A DNA stretch of 64,000 nt, taken from positions 2,042,976 to 2,106,975 of the forward strand of contig NZ_JAJEJT010000002.1 of NCBI RefSeq assembly GCF_021390645.1, in the 5' to 3' direction. Of this stretch, positions 45,052 through 53,354 are shown one piece after another. The notes below the pieces were generated by a model. The model was given only the letters and a program-made list of their open reading frames with translations. It was not told the DNA's origin and did not search any database. The stretch is from Paraburkholderia flagellata (GTDB lineage Bacteria; Pseudomonadota; Gammaproteobacteria; Burkholderiales; Burkholderiaceae). The position numbers were made by a program, and so were the translations under genes. The first letter of the stretch is position 1; each line of letters starts with the position of its first letter.

Positions 45052-45480
45052 TCAAGCGTCGACGCCGACGATCACGCTCGATGCCTTGAAGAGCGCCGCA
45101 GCCTGCTTGCCCGCCGCGAGGCCGAGACGATCGACGCTGTCGTTCGTCACAATGGCCGCGATTTGCGCGCCGCCCGGGGCCGCGAGCACGACTTCCGCAT
45201 TCACCGCCCCCTTCGTGACCGACGAAACCGTACCGGCCACGACATTGCGCGTGGACACCTTGCTCGCGTCGCCGTCGACCATGAGGATCACCGACGATGC
45301 CTTCACGAGCGCGAAGGCCGGCTTGCCAGCGGCGAGACCCAGCGAAGCGGCACTGCCATGCGTGATGATCGCGACGATCTCGAGCCCGCCATCGGCGCGC
45401 AACGTGACTTCGTCGTTGACGGCGCCGGCCTTGACCGCGCTAATCTGGCCGGAGAAATGATTACGGGCGCTGGTACGCAT
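45052..45480 (-). CDS. Molbindin with two TOBE (Mop) domains
   Basis: The start at 45480 follows GGAGG and gives 142 residues. Two tandem Mop/TOBE domains are clear: RNHFSGQISAVKAGAVNDEVTLRADGG and STRNVVAGTVSSVTKGAVNAEVVLAAPGG, each followed by the conserved SxxxLGLAAGKxAxALxKASSVI segment. Such proteins bind molybdate (or tungstate) oxyanions between subunits and store or buffer them in the cytoplasm. It follows the divergent modA promoter region and ends 28 bases before the NifQ-like gene, so both probably form one minus-strand operon. Confidence 0.92.
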   Translation of the reverse strand: MRTSARNHFSGQISAVKAGAVNDEVTLRADGGLEIVAIITHGSAASLGLAAGKPAFALVKASSVILMVDGDASKVSTRNVVAGTVSSVTKGAVNAEVVLAAPGGAQIAAIVTNDSVDRLGLAAGKQAAALFKASSVIVGVDA

Positions 45481-45614
45481 GAGGGCCTCCACAGTTAATT
45501 AGGACAATGAGCCGGGAAAAGAGCTGGACCCTCAGTGTAGCCGTGTCAGTGTGACGCGCACAGGCATTGATCGGCGAAATAGCCATTTGGATAAGCACAT
45601 GAATACAGCAGTCC

Positions 45615-45643
45615 ATCGTAATATATTGGCCTTTATAACGGAC
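45615..45643 (+). promoter_or_regulatory. ModE-box-like site C at modA
   Basis: ATCGTAATAT, a short centre, and TTTATAACGGA fit the ModE operator pattern, with the right half very close to TATAACGAT. The site ends 13 bases before the modA start at 45656 and could block the promoter or translation initiation. It also faces the divergent molbindin gene. Confidence 0.75.
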
Positions 45644-45655
45644 GGGGTGTCGAAC

Positions 45656-46549
45656 ATGTTTATCCGCAAGCTGGTGGCCTCAGTCGTCGTGATGAGCGGT
45701 GTGATGGGTGCGATGGGCGCAAGCGCCAACGCATTCGCCGACGAATCCGATGTCAACGTGCTCTATGCAGGCTCGCTCGTGAACCTCATGGAAAAGAGCG
45801 TGGGCCCCGCGTTCGAAAAGGAAACGGGCCTGCATTTCAAGGGCTACGCGGCAGGCTCGAACAAGATCGCCAATGAAATAAAGGGCAAGCTGCGCCGCGG
45901 CGATGTGTTCATCAGCGCGAGCCCGAAGGTCAACACGAGCCTCATGGGCGAGGCCAATGGCAATCACGTGACGTGGTACGTGAATTTCGCCGAATCGCCG
46001 CTCTTGATCGGCTACAACCCGAAGAGCCGTTTCGCCAACGACTTCAAGACGACGAAGTGGAATCAGGTGCTGCAGGAACCGGGCATCCGCCTTGGCCGCA
46101 CCGACCCGAAGCTCGACCCGAAGGGCGCCTTCACCGTGGAACTCATGACGAAGGCCGCGCAGGCGTACAACCAGCCTGATCTCGTCGAGAAGACGCTCGG
46201 CGCGCCGGATAATCCCGAGCAGGTGCTGCCGGAAGAAACGCTCGTTGGCCGTCTGCAGTCTGGTCAGCTGGACGCGGGCTTCTTCTACTCGACCGAAACC
46301 TCTGACCTGAAGATTCCGGCGATCCACCCCGCGCCCGAACTGAAGATCAAGGCGAACTACACGCTCACGATCCTGAACGACGCACCCAACAGCGCCGGCG
46401 CTGCGCGCTTCGTGAACTTCCTGCTTTCGGCCGAAGGCCGCAAGCTGCTCGCTGAGCACGGCGTGGACGTGACGAAGCCCGCCGTCAACGGTCAGACCCA
46501 GGCGATCCCGCCGTCGGTCCAGGCCGTGATCGACGCCGCACAGCAATGA
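45656..46549 (+). CDS. modA: Molybdate/tungstate ABC transporter periplasmic binding protein (ModA/WtpA-like)
   Basis: The start at 45656 places the signal peptide directly at the N-terminus (MFIRKLVASVVVMSGVMGAMGASANAFA) and gives 297 residues. The mature part resembles WtpA-type oxyanion binders more than E. coli ModA: VNVLYAGSLVNLMEKSVGPAFEKETG, GYAAGSNKIANEIKGKLRRGDVFISASPKVN and NFAESPLLIGYNPKSRFA. It binds molybdate or tungstate in the periplasm and passes it to the fused permease-ATPase whose ATG overlaps its stop. The ModE-like site upstream implies repression when molybdenum is sufficient. Confidence 0.88.
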   Translation: MFIRKLVASVVVMSGVMGAMGASANAFADESDVNVLYAGSLVNLMEKSVGPAFEKETGLHFKGYAAGSNKIANEIKGKLRRGDVFISASPKVNTSLMGEANGNHVTWYVNFAESPLLIGYNPKSRFANDFKTTKWNQVLQEPGIRLGRTDPKLDPKGAFTVELMTKAAQAYNQPDLVEKTLGAPDNPEQVLPEETLVGRLQSGQLDAGFFYSTETSDLKIPAIHPAPELKIKANYTLTILNDAPNSAGAARFVNFLLSAEGRKLLAEHGVDVTKPAVNGQTQAIPPSVQAVIDAAQQ

Positions 46550-48399
46550 CACAAGCCGCGCAGGTTACTGTGAAGCGCTCGCAGCCGCTCTGGTGGCTCG
46601 GCGCACTGCTCGCGGTCTACCTGTGCGCGCCGTTCGTCGCGAGCATTCCGCAGATCGGCCAGGCGGACTGGGCAGGCGTCGACTGGCACGCCACCTGGTC
46701 GGCAGTCGGCGTTTCGGTGGCGAGCGCGAGCGTGGCCACGTTCGTTATCCTGCTGGGCGGCGTGCCGCTCGGCTACTGGCTCGCGCGTTCGCGCGCGCGC
46801 GGCATCGCGCTCGTCGGCTTCGTCGTGCAGTTGCCGCTGGCGCTGCCGCCGCTCACGAGCGGCGTGCTGCTGCTGTTTCTCATCGGGCCATATAGCGGTA
46901 TCGGCCAGCTGTTCGGCGGCTCGCTCACCGACTCCTTCACGGGCATCGTGCTCGCCGAAACCTTCGTGGCCGCGCCGTTCCTGATCGTCGCGGCGCGCTC
47001 GGCGTTCACCGCCGTCGATCCCGTATTCGACGACGTCGCCGCCACGCTCGGCCATCATGCTGCCAGCCGTTTCTTTCGCGTCACGCTGCCCATCGCGTGG
47101 CCCGCCATCCGCGCGGGGCTCGCGCTCGCCTGGCTGCGCGCGTTCGGCGAGTTCGGTGCGACCGTGATGGTGGCGTATCACCCGTATTCGCTGCCTGTCT
47201 ATACCTACGTCGTGTTCGGCGGCCAGGGCCTGCCAGCGATGATGCCGCTCCTGCTGCCCACGCTCGGCATTGCGATCATCTGCGCGGTGCTCTCCGTCTA
47301 TAGTCGAGGCGCGCGCTCGACGCTGGCGGTGAACCTCGACAACGGCGACGAACTCACCAGTATCACGCCCGCCGCCACCGCGTCGGATCACGCCGGCCTG
47401 CGTCTCGCCTTCGCGGCGCGCCGCCATCTCGGCTCGTTCACGCTCGACGTTTCGTGGCAGCCGCAAACGCGCCGGCTCGCGATCATCGGCCCTTCGGGTT
47501 CGGGCAAGTCGCTCGCGCTGCGCATCGTCGCCGGGCTCGAACGCAACGACGCGGGCTTCGTCACGCTCGGCGCGACCGACCTCGGCGTGCTGCCGCCAGA
47601 GCGCCGCCAGATCGGCTACATGCCGCAGGACTACGGGCTCTTTCCGCACATGACGGTGGCGCAGCAGCTTGCGTTTCCCGTCGATGCCGACGCCGCCAGC
47701 GCACGTTACTGGCTCGCGCACCTCGGCCTCGACGCGCTCACGCAGCGCCTGCCGCACCAGCTCTCGTTCGGCCAGCGTCAGCGTGTGGCGCTTGCACGTG
47801 CGCTCACACGGCACACGCAACTGCTGCTGTTCGACGAGCCGTTCGCCGCACTCGACACGCCGCGCCGCCGCCGCCTGCAGCAATCGTTGCGGGCGCTGCA
47901 ACGCGAAGTGGGCGCGGTGACGGTGATCGTCACGCACGACCCCGACGAAGCCGCCCTGCTCGCCGACGAAGTGCTCGTGATCGAACAGGGACGCGTGCTG
48001 CAGGCAGGCGCCGTGGCCGACGTTTTCCAGCGGCCCGCCACGCTGCGTGTGGCCGAATTGCTCGGCCTGCACAACGTCGGCGAAGGGATCGTGCGAGCTG
48101 GCGGCGCGATCGAAACGCCGACGGGACTGCGCCTGCCGTGCGCCGACACATCGCTTGCGGTAGGCTCGCGCGTGATGTGGCGCGTCTCGCCGCGCGCGCT
48201 CGTCGCGACGCAAGAGGGCGCGTGGCAAGGGCGCATTGCGGGCACGTCGCTGCGTCACGGCGACCGCTACGTTGCAGTCGAGATCGCAGGCGTTACCTTC
48301 GATATCGCCGCCGAAGACGCGCCGGCATCGCAATCCGGCGACCTGCGCTTCACCATCGACGCGAACGGCGTGCTCGCCTGGCCGGCGCACTGCGCCTGA
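46546..48399 (+). CDS. modBC: Molybdate ABC transporter fused permease-ATPase (ModB-ModC)
   Basis: The 617-residue protein joins a permease domain (residues about 1-260) to an ATPase domain (about 285-490) and a C-terminal TOBE-like tail. The permease loop is DDVAATLGHHAASRFFRVTLPIAWPAIRAGLALAW. The ATPase has Walker A GPSGSGKSLALR, Q loop MPQDYGLFPHMTV, signature LSFGQRQRVALARAL, Walker B LLFDEPFAALD and H loop VTHDPDEAALLADE. ModB and ModC are usually separate, so the fusion is notable. Its ATG overlaps the modA stop (ATGA). A strong terminator lies 68 bases downstream. Confidence 0.9.
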   Translation: MTQAAQVTVKRSQPLWWLGALLAVYLCAPFVASIPQIGQADWAGVDWHATWSAVGVSVASASVATFVILLGGVPLGYWLARSRARGIALVGFVVQLPLALPPLTSGVLLLFLIGPYSGIGQLFGGSLTDSFTGIVLAETFVAAPFLIVAARSAFTAVDPVFDDVAATLGHHAASRFFRVTLPIAWPAIRAGLALAWLRAFGEFGATVMVAYHPYSLPVYTYVVFGGQGLPAMMPLLLPTLGIAIICAVLSVYSRGARSTLAVNLDNGDELTSITPAATASDHAGLRLAFAARRHLGSFTLDVSWQPQTRRLAIIGPSGSGKSLALRIVAGLERNDAGFVTLGATDLGVLPPERRQIGYMPQDYGLFPHMTVAQQLAFPVDADAASARYWLAHLGLDALTQRLPHQLSFGQRQRVALARALTRHTQLLLFDEPFAALDTPRRRRLQQSLRALQREVGAVTVIVTHDPDEAALLADEVLVIEQGRVLQAGAVADVFQRPATLRVAELLGLHNVGEGIVRAGGAIETPTGLRLPCADTSLAVGSRVMWRVSPRALVATQEGAWQGRIAGTSLRHGDRYVAVEIAGVTFDIAAEDAPASQSGDLRFTIDANGVLAWPAHCA

Positions 48400-48406
48400 C
48401 CCGCGA

Positions 48407-48794
48407 CTCCTGAAAACGCTCACCTTTCGCGCCGAAGTGCGTCCGCCGACGTCGCGCCCAACGACAAAAAAGCCCCTTTTCAAGGGGCTTTTTGCATAAG
48501 CGGTTAGCGATTTGAAGTGCAATTTCGCACCGTTGTACGCGGGTCCCGAAAACGCTCACCTCTTGGCATCTCGCGCTCGCTCGCGCAAGGTTTCGATTGC
48601 TAACACCTGGTACTCGGCAATATTCGCACCCTTTAACCTGGGACTACCAGGAAAATCTTGCGCGCTGGAACCAGGTTCTCCTGTACATCGGGACCACGAA
48701 ACTTCCGCGGCCAACTAGCGGCGACGGTGATTGCGGCATGCGTTGTCAACGAACCGTTGCGATACCACGCATGCTGCTCCCGAATCTTCTCACC
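48407..48794 (-). repeat. Three dispersed 18-base elements after modBC (48407, 48543, 48777)
   Basis: Copies of the element lie at 48407-48424 (CTCCTG variant), 48543-48560 (GTCCCG variant) and 48777-48794 (perfect, spacer AATCTT), all in the CTCCCG-N6-CTCACC orientation. They fill the 400-base gap between the modBC stop and the next gene's stop; the first begins eight bases after the modBC stop. Apart from the modBC terminator nothing else is recognised in this gap. Confidence 0.8.
48467..48493 (+). terminator. Intrinsic terminator of the mod operon
   Basis: AAAAAGCCCCTT and AAGGGGCTTTTT form a stem with a three-base loop (TTC) and a T run. It can work in both directions. Confidence 0.9.
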
Positions 48795-48813
48795 TATGAC
48801 CGCGCCGCCGCGC

Positions 48814-49836
48814 TCAGATCATGAAGCGGCTGTCTTCGACGAGCACGCGCGGCAACGGTTGAAGGTCAGCGCGCGCGAAGCGCACCAGCGAGAAGGCGCG
48901 CAGACCCTGCGGACTCGCCGGAAGGCGCGCGAGTGGAAACGTGATCGAGGCGCTGTTGCCCGGACCGCCGTTCGATAGCAGGACGTTCATCGGACTCAGG
49001 CAGATCTCACGCATTTCGACGTTCGTGTATTGCGCGGGATTCGCGAGCACCCTGCAGATCACCGTGAGCTGGTGTTCGAGCGCTTCACTCTTGAGGCCGA
49101 GCGCGGCGATCTCGCGCTCGTTCTGCGCAATCTGCGCCTCGACCTTCGCCACTTCGGCGACGTTTTGCGCGGCATGCTCACCCAGCATGCGCTGCGTCCC
49201 CGCGCCGTGACGCGTGAGCAGTTGCAGGCGTGTTCTAAGGAGCGCGCGCTCCTGTTCGAGCACATCGCGGCGCGACTCGTCGGCGCTGATCTGCTCGAGG
49301 CCTTCGAGTGCAATCTGCTCGACAACGCGCTCCACGATCTGCTCGCGTAGTTCGCTTTCGGTTTCGCCGCACACGCGCACCTGATGGTCGTCGAAACTCA
49401 GCGTAGTCTGCATGACATCGGCATGCACCTCGTCGCCATGCAGCTCGACACCGAAGGCGCGACGCTCGTTCAGGGCCATGCCGAGCACCGCGTAAGTCTC
49501 GCGCGCAAGCGCATGACTCTCGAACCATGCATGCAGTTCGGGCGAGCGGCTTAGCATATGGCCGACCTCGTCGGGCGCGGCGAAAAACGCGTGGATATAG
49601 GGATCGCTCGACCAGGCGGCGGCGCTCGCTTCGCGCGCGGGCGGCATCCGGTCCACCACGTCGCGCACATACGCGATTGACTGCGCGAGCGCGGGCGCAA
49701 GCCGCTCGCGCCACTCGGGCACGAGTTTGAGCGTAGGGCTGAGCACGAGCAGACGCTCGATCAGCGTCTGGATTTGCGGCGATTCGGGCGCCTGCTTCGC
49801 GCGGGCGCGGGGCCAAAGCCTGGCCAGGATACCCAT
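48814..49836 (-). CDS. Hypothetical protein with central coiled coil
   Basis: The start at 49836 (MGILARLWPRARAKQAPES) follows GGAG and gives 340 residues. The N-terminal half is helical (LIERLLVLSPTLKLVPEWRERL, YIHAFFAAPDEVGHML). The centre is a coiled coil (VERVVEQIALEGLEQISADESRRDVLEQERALLRTRLQLL and VEAQIAQNEREIAALGLKSEALEHQL). The C-terminus, from about 280, contains VEMREICLSPMNVLLSNGG and a beta-rich end with PLARLPASPQGLRAFSLVRF. No membrane segment or enzyme motif is visible. I do not recognise the family. It is flanked on both sides by 18-base elements. Confidence 0.7.
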   Translation of the reverse strand: MGILARLWPRARAKQAPESPQIQTLIERLLVLSPTLKLVPEWRERLAPALAQSIAYVRDVVDRMPPAREASAAAWSSDPYIHAFFAAPDEVGHMLSRSPELHAWFESHALARETYAVLGMALNERRAFGVELHGDEVHADVMQTTLSFDDHQVRVCGETESELREQIVERVVEQIALEGLEQISADESRRDVLEQERALLRTRLQLLTRHGAGTQRMLGEHAAQNVAEVAKVEAQIAQNEREIAALGLKSEALEHQLTVICRVLANPAQYTNVEMREICLSPMNVLLSNGGPGNSASITFPLARLPASPQGLRAFSLVRFARADLQPLPRVLVEDSRFMI

Positions 49837-49986
49837 GGAAAACTCCGTTGCAGACCGCTTGCGCGCGGCGGCGGTGAAGCGTAGGACGTACAACGAAAGC
49901 TATTGTCGCGAATGACTATACCGCGAATCACAACCCGCTCGCGACGACGCTGCCGCAGCGCAGCAGCGGCTCGCGTTACGTTCTTG

Positions 49987-50004
49987 CTCCCGGAAACGCT
50001 CACC
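49987..50004 (-). repeat. Dispersed 18-base element (perfect copy, spacer GAAACG)
   Basis: CTCCCG-GAAACG-CTCACC lies in the 370-base gap between the coiled-coil gene and the small ORF at 50206. No other structure is recognised in this gap, which must hold both promoters. Confidence 0.8.
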
Positions 50005-50205
50005 TTTTGCATTACGTAACGCGCGCCGCATAGGGCTGAACCTTGCCGCCGAAGTGCGAGACGGTGCGACGAAAAACCGCGCGGCGCATACCGCAGCGAG
50101 CCTGCTCTTCCGCATATGCTCAAACGGCGCACGTATATTAATTTCCAATCCGAATCAATTCGCCAACTGCGTCGATTCCCTTCCGCGCGCTCGCAGTCAT
50201 TCACA

Positions 50206-50379
50206 ATGACTAAGGATCTTGGCGCCGAGTTCATCGTGAGCCAGTTCATGACCGACGCGAAGAAGTACGTGGAAGCAGGCGCGTCATACAAGCCGCCAGT
50301 CGAGGTGAAAACGATAGACGCCGTGCGCGTGGTGGCGGACGAAGCATTCGATCCGAAGAATCCCGACTACAAGTTCTGA
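50206..50379 (+). CDS. Small hypothetical protein (57 residues)
   Basis: The start at 50206 gives MTKDLGAEFIVSQFMTDAKK followed by a short strand-rich end (VEVKTIDAVRVVADEAFDPKNPDYKF). A longer frame from 50116 is less likely. The Shine-Dalgarno sequence is weak. The amino-acid make-up is that of a real small soluble protein, but I know no relatives. It sits between 18-base elements on both sides. Confidence 0.5.
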   Translation: MTKDLGAEFIVSQFMTDAKKYVEAGASYKPPVEVKTIDAVRVVADEAFDPKNPDYKF

Positions 50380-50400
50380 AACCTGGGCCGTGAGAGCAAA

Positions 50401-50453
50401 GGTGAGGATTTTCGGGAAGAGCGCATCAGGTTCGACTCCTGGAACTCCTCACC
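50401..50453. repeat. Two 18-base elements facing each other (50401 plus, 50436 minus)
   Basis: GGTGAG-GATTTT-CGGGAA on the plus strand at 50401-50418 is followed 17 bases later by CTCCTG-GAACTC-CTCACC at 50436-50453 in the other orientation. This is the only head-to-head pair in the window and one of two places outside the origin with a plus-oriented copy. It lies between convergent genes. Confidence 0.78.
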
Positions 50454-50507
50454 TATCGTTGTATCGGTGAACTCACGATGCGGTGAGTGACTCACCGCCG
50501 CATGCGC

Positions 50508-51122
50508 TCAACGATACTTCTGCAGTTCGGCATCGGTGATCGGTTGCGCCGGCAGATTCAGCATGCCCGGCAAGTCGCCCAACTTCGGCAAGCCGCTGAC
50601 GTTGGCCCAGCGGCCGCCCGAACCTTGATAAATGAGCGTAGGCGTACCGTCGAAACCGAGGTCCTGAAAGAGCTTGATGTTGTTGTCGAGCTTGTTCTTG
50701 TCGGCGGCGGGAATGTGCGCGAGCGGTGCGATGCCGCCCGATTCGTCCTTCTCCGAGTAGTGCGTTTCCAACTCCTTGAGAAGCGCGGCGCCGTCTTTCG
50801 CTTCCAGCAGCGCGGCCGCCTTGCCCGCCGAATCGGGCTTCAGAAAGCCCATAGGAATCCAATGCACCTGCAGGCCCACCGCTTCATACGGTTGCAGCGC
50901 TTTCCACACCAGGTGACAGTAAATACAGTTAGGGTCCATAAAGACATAAAGCGTCGACTTCACGTTTGACCCATTCGCACCTTCGACGATCGCACTTGCA
51001 TTCTGCAAACTCACGGCCGCCGTTGCGGGCAACCAGGTGGGTTCGGGTGCGTCGGACGCCATGGCGCCAGCGCTCAGGACCAATGCGCCGGCGGCGATCA
51101 GCATGCGTGTGAACTTCTTCAT
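50508..51122 (-). CDS. Periplasmic thiol:disulfide protein, DsbC/DsbG-like
   Basis: The 204-residue protein starts with a signal peptide (MKKFTRMLIAAGALVLSAGAMAS) and has one thioredoxin fold with FMDPNCIYCHLVWKALQ (active site CIYC, about residues 65-68) and the cis-proline segment FDGTPTLIYQGSGG. The N-terminal dimerisation domain of classic DsbC is nearly absent, so it is a short form that may act as a monomeric periplasmic thiol oxidoreductase. No partner DsbD gene is nearby. Confidence 0.85.
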   Translation of the reverse strand: MKKFTRMLIAAGALVLSAGAMASDAPEPTWLPATAAVSLQNASAIVEGANGSNVKSTLYVFMDPNCIYCHLVWKALQPYEAVGLQVHWIPMGFLKPDSAGKAAALLEAKDGAALLKELETHYSEKDESGGIAPLAHIPAADKNKLDNNIKLFQDLGFDGTPTLIYQGSGGRWANVSGLPKLGDLPGMLNLPAQPITDAELQKYR

Positions 51123-51249
51123 TCTTTTCCTTTGACCTGGATAGCGCGTTCCATGACTTGCGCCCTGTAAAGCGAAGGCTCGTATCTTAGAGTCAGGCCG
51201 TGGCGCGCGCCTGACGCCAATATGACAGAGGCGTCAGGTTATCAGCAAA

Positions 51250-51267
51250 GGTGAGCGTTTGCGGGAG
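51250..51267 (+). repeat. Dispersed 18-base element (perfect copy, spacer CGTTTG)
   Basis: GGTGAG-CGTTTG-CGGGAG lies between the Dsb-like gene and the outer membrane protein gene, in plus orientation as in the origin array. Confidence 0.8.
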
Positions 51268-51278
51268 GACGTCGAAGC

Positions 51279-51863
51279 CTAGAATTTGAAACGCAACTGA
51301 AACCCGATGGTGAATGGAAGATCGTCAGAAGGTATCGGCGGAATGACGATGAAGTTCACGCCCACGCGCTTGTAAGCAACCATCACGATAGGCGCGACCA
51401 CGGGCCCGATCGTATGGTCGTGGCCGAGGCCCCAGTTGCCATAGTTGTAGCCGGAGATGATGCCGCCCATCGCCGCGAGCCGCACGAAGCCCCAATGCAG
51501 GAACTCGGGGGCCCACACCGCGCCGCCATAATACGAGGGCCGGCGCAGCGAATTGCGAAAGCCGCCTGCCGTGAGCGCCCACGTGTCGCCTGGCCAGCAT
51601 TCAATGCCGAGGCCCGGGTTGAACTGTTCGAAGTCCTTGTCGGGATGGATGTGGTACGAGCCCACCATTGCGTCTACCCACAGGCCTGAACTACACCAGT
51701 TTGCCGCGTGCGCCGACTGCGCCGTGCCGAACAGCAGCAAGGGCAAGAGCAGCAGGGCAACCGCCGCGCTGCGTTTCGTTTTCTTCGCTTTCGTTGTCGC
51801 TTTCGTTGTCGCGTTCGTTCTCGTGATTGTTGCTGCGCCACCTTGCTTCTGCCAAAACCGCAT
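51279..51863 (-). CDS. Exported beta-rich protein, possibly PagP-like outer membrane protein
   Basis: The 194-residue frame has a Thr/Lys-rich N-terminus and then a signal-peptide-like segment (AAVALLLLPLLLFGTAQSAHAANW). The mature part is rich in Gly and aromatic residues (WALTAGGFRNSLRRPSYYGG, GGIISGYNYGNWGLGHDHTIGPVVAPIVMVAYKRVGVNFIVIPP) and ends FTIGFQLRFKF, a typical outer membrane beta-barrel C-terminus. The end loosely resembles the lipid A palmitoyltransferase PagP. I would not assign that activity without a profile search. The true start may be downstream of 51863. Confidence 0.6.
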   Translation of the reverse strand: MRFWQKQGGAATITRTNATTKATTKAKKTKRSAAVALLLLPLLLFGTAQSAHAANWCSSGLWVDAMVGSYHIHPDKDFEQFNPGLGIECWPGDTWALTAGGFRNSLRRPSYYGGAVWAPEFLHWGFVRLAAMGGIISGYNYGNWGLGHDHTIGPVVAPIVMVAYKRVGVNFIVIPPIPSDDLPFTIGFQLRFKF

Positions 51864-52050
51864 GGGCTCTCCGTCCTTTATTGCGCCGATCCGCTACGGG
51901 GTCGTCTGTTTTCTGAATGCTGGTTCGCGGTGAATGACGAACTGTACCGCAACCCGATACGTGCGCAATGGAGCCCAGGCTCGGATCGGGCGACGCGTTC
52001 GCCGCTGGCATGGTGCCAGCGGCGCGAGTCGTCCCGATGAAAGCAAAGCG

Positions 52051-52530
52051 TCAGAGGCCGAGATCCGAGAGGCCCGGATGATCATCGGGACGGCGCCCGA
52101 GCGGCCAGTGGTAGAGACGATCCGCCTCGTGGATCGGCAGGTCGTTGATCGATGCGTGACGGTGCGCCATCAGACCGTTCGCGTCGAATTCCCAGTTTTC
52201 GTTGCCGTACGAGCGGAACCAGCTGCCCGAATCGTCGCGCCACTCATAGGCAAAACGCACCGCGATGCGATTGTCCGTGTACGCCCATAGCTCCTTGATC
52301 AGGCGATAGTCGAGTTCGCGCGCCCACTTGCGCGTGAGAAATTCGACGATCGCCGCGCGGCCCGTGACGAACTCGGCGCGATTGCGCCACACGCTTTGGG
52401 GTGTGTACGCAAGCGAAACGCGTTGCGGATCGCGCGTGTTCCAGCCGTCTTCCGCGGCGCGCACTTTCTGCATGGCGCTCTCGCGCGTGAACGGCGGCAG
52501 CGGCGGACGCACTTCGGGCGAATCACTCAT
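52051..52530 (-). CDS. DUF1348 / NTF2-like (SnoaL) family protein
   Basis: The start at 52530 follows AAGGAG and gives 159 residues. It is closely similar to the DUF1348 group of NTF2-like proteins: [89 protein letters not shown], and [13 protein letters not shown]. The cone-shaped fold binds small hydrophobic molecules; no enzymatic role is established. It overlaps the preceding tetR gene by eight bases, so the two form an autoregulated pair. Confidence 0.88.
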   Translation of the reverse strand: MSDSPEVRPPLPPFTRESAMQKVRAAEDGWNTRDPQRVSLAYTPQSVWRNRAEFVTGRAAIVEFLTRKWARELDYRLIKELWAYTDNRIAVRFAYEWRDDSGSWFRSYGNENWEFDANGLMAHRHASINDLPIHEADRLYHWPLGRRPDDHPGLSDLGL

Positions 52531-53245
52531 GGTCTTGCTCCTTGCGTTGGGCAGCGCGCCGGGACGGCGCGCGTAATGGGGACCGGCTTTGGGATTGGCT
52601 TCGGGAACCGGCAACGCGTTTTGGCGCGAGTCCCTCGATCAACGATCGGCCTGCCGCGCGCGCGTCGAGCGCCGCATCGGCGTCGCCGCTCACGAGCGCC
52701 ACGCCGATCGCGCCGTCGATCAAAATCAGCCATTGGCGCGCGAGACGTGCGGCGGCACGGCGATCCACGCCGACGCTCGCGGCCCACGCATCGCTTTGTT
52801 CGCGCACGAAGTCGAGCAGGCGCGCCTTGTGTTCGCGAGCGACCACGCGCACGGGGTCATCAGGCGACGCGACTTCGCCAGCCGCGTTGAGAAACGCGCA
52901 ACCGTGAAAGCCTTCGGACGTGAACCACTCGCGCAATACGTCAAACATGCCGATGAGGCGTGCCTGCGGCGTGCGTCCGCGCGCGAGCGTGCCGGCGATG
53001 AACCAGCGCATCCAGCGCTCGTCGCGCCGTGAAAGCGCAGCCGCGACCAGCGCGTCCTTCGATTCGAAATACGTGTAGAAGCTCTTGCGCGCCGCACCCG
53101 CCGCGCGAACGATCGCATCGACGCCCGTTGCGTGAATGCCGCCCGCGTAGATCAGCGCCTCGGCGGCGTCGAGCAGGCGCGCGCGCGCGTCGACCTGCGG
53201 CGCTTGTGTGTTCGCTTCGGGGATCGTTACAGCGGGCGGGCTCAT
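52523..53245 (-). CDS. TetR family regulator
   Basis: The 240-residue protein has the N-terminal helix-turn-helix [46 protein letters not shown] and a ligand-binding helical domain (about 75-205) with [21 protein letters not shown]. The C-terminal 25 residues are an Arg/Ser/Gln-rich tail. Two near-identical palindromes lie 60-105 bases upstream and are its probable operators. It is cotranscribed with the DUF1348 gene and probably responds to a small toxic molecule. The ligand is unknown. Confidence 0.88.
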   Translation of the reverse strand: MSPPAVTIPEANTQAPQVDARARLLDAAEALIYAGGIHATGVDAIVRAAGAARKSFYTYFESKDALVAAALSRRDERWMRWFIAGTLARGRTPQARLIGMFDVLREWFTSEGFHGCAFLNAAGEVASPDDPVRVVAREHKARLLDFVREQSDAWAASVGVDRRAAARLARQWLILIDGAIGVALVSGDADAALDARAAGRSLIEGLAPKRVAGSRSQSQSRSPLRAPSRRAAQRKEQDHE

Positions 53246-53305
53246 GGCTAGTCTCGTTCAGCGCAATTGCGGCGGGATTGCCGGGGGATTGCGCCGATCA
53301 GCGGG

Positions 53306-53348
53306 AGAATGATCGTTCTCCCAGCCTGCAATGTAGAACGATCATTCT
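53306..53348. promoter_or_regulatory. Twin TetR operators
   Basis: AGAATGATCGTTCT at 53306-53319 and AGAACGATCATTCT at 53335-53348 are two copies of the palindrome AGAAYGATCRTTCT with centres 29 bases apart, each next to GGGAG or CTCCC. They lie between the tetR start and the stop of the EamA gene. The centre spacing is close to three helical turns, so two dimers could bind on one face. Confidence 0.8.
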
Positions 53349-53354
53349 CCCAAG

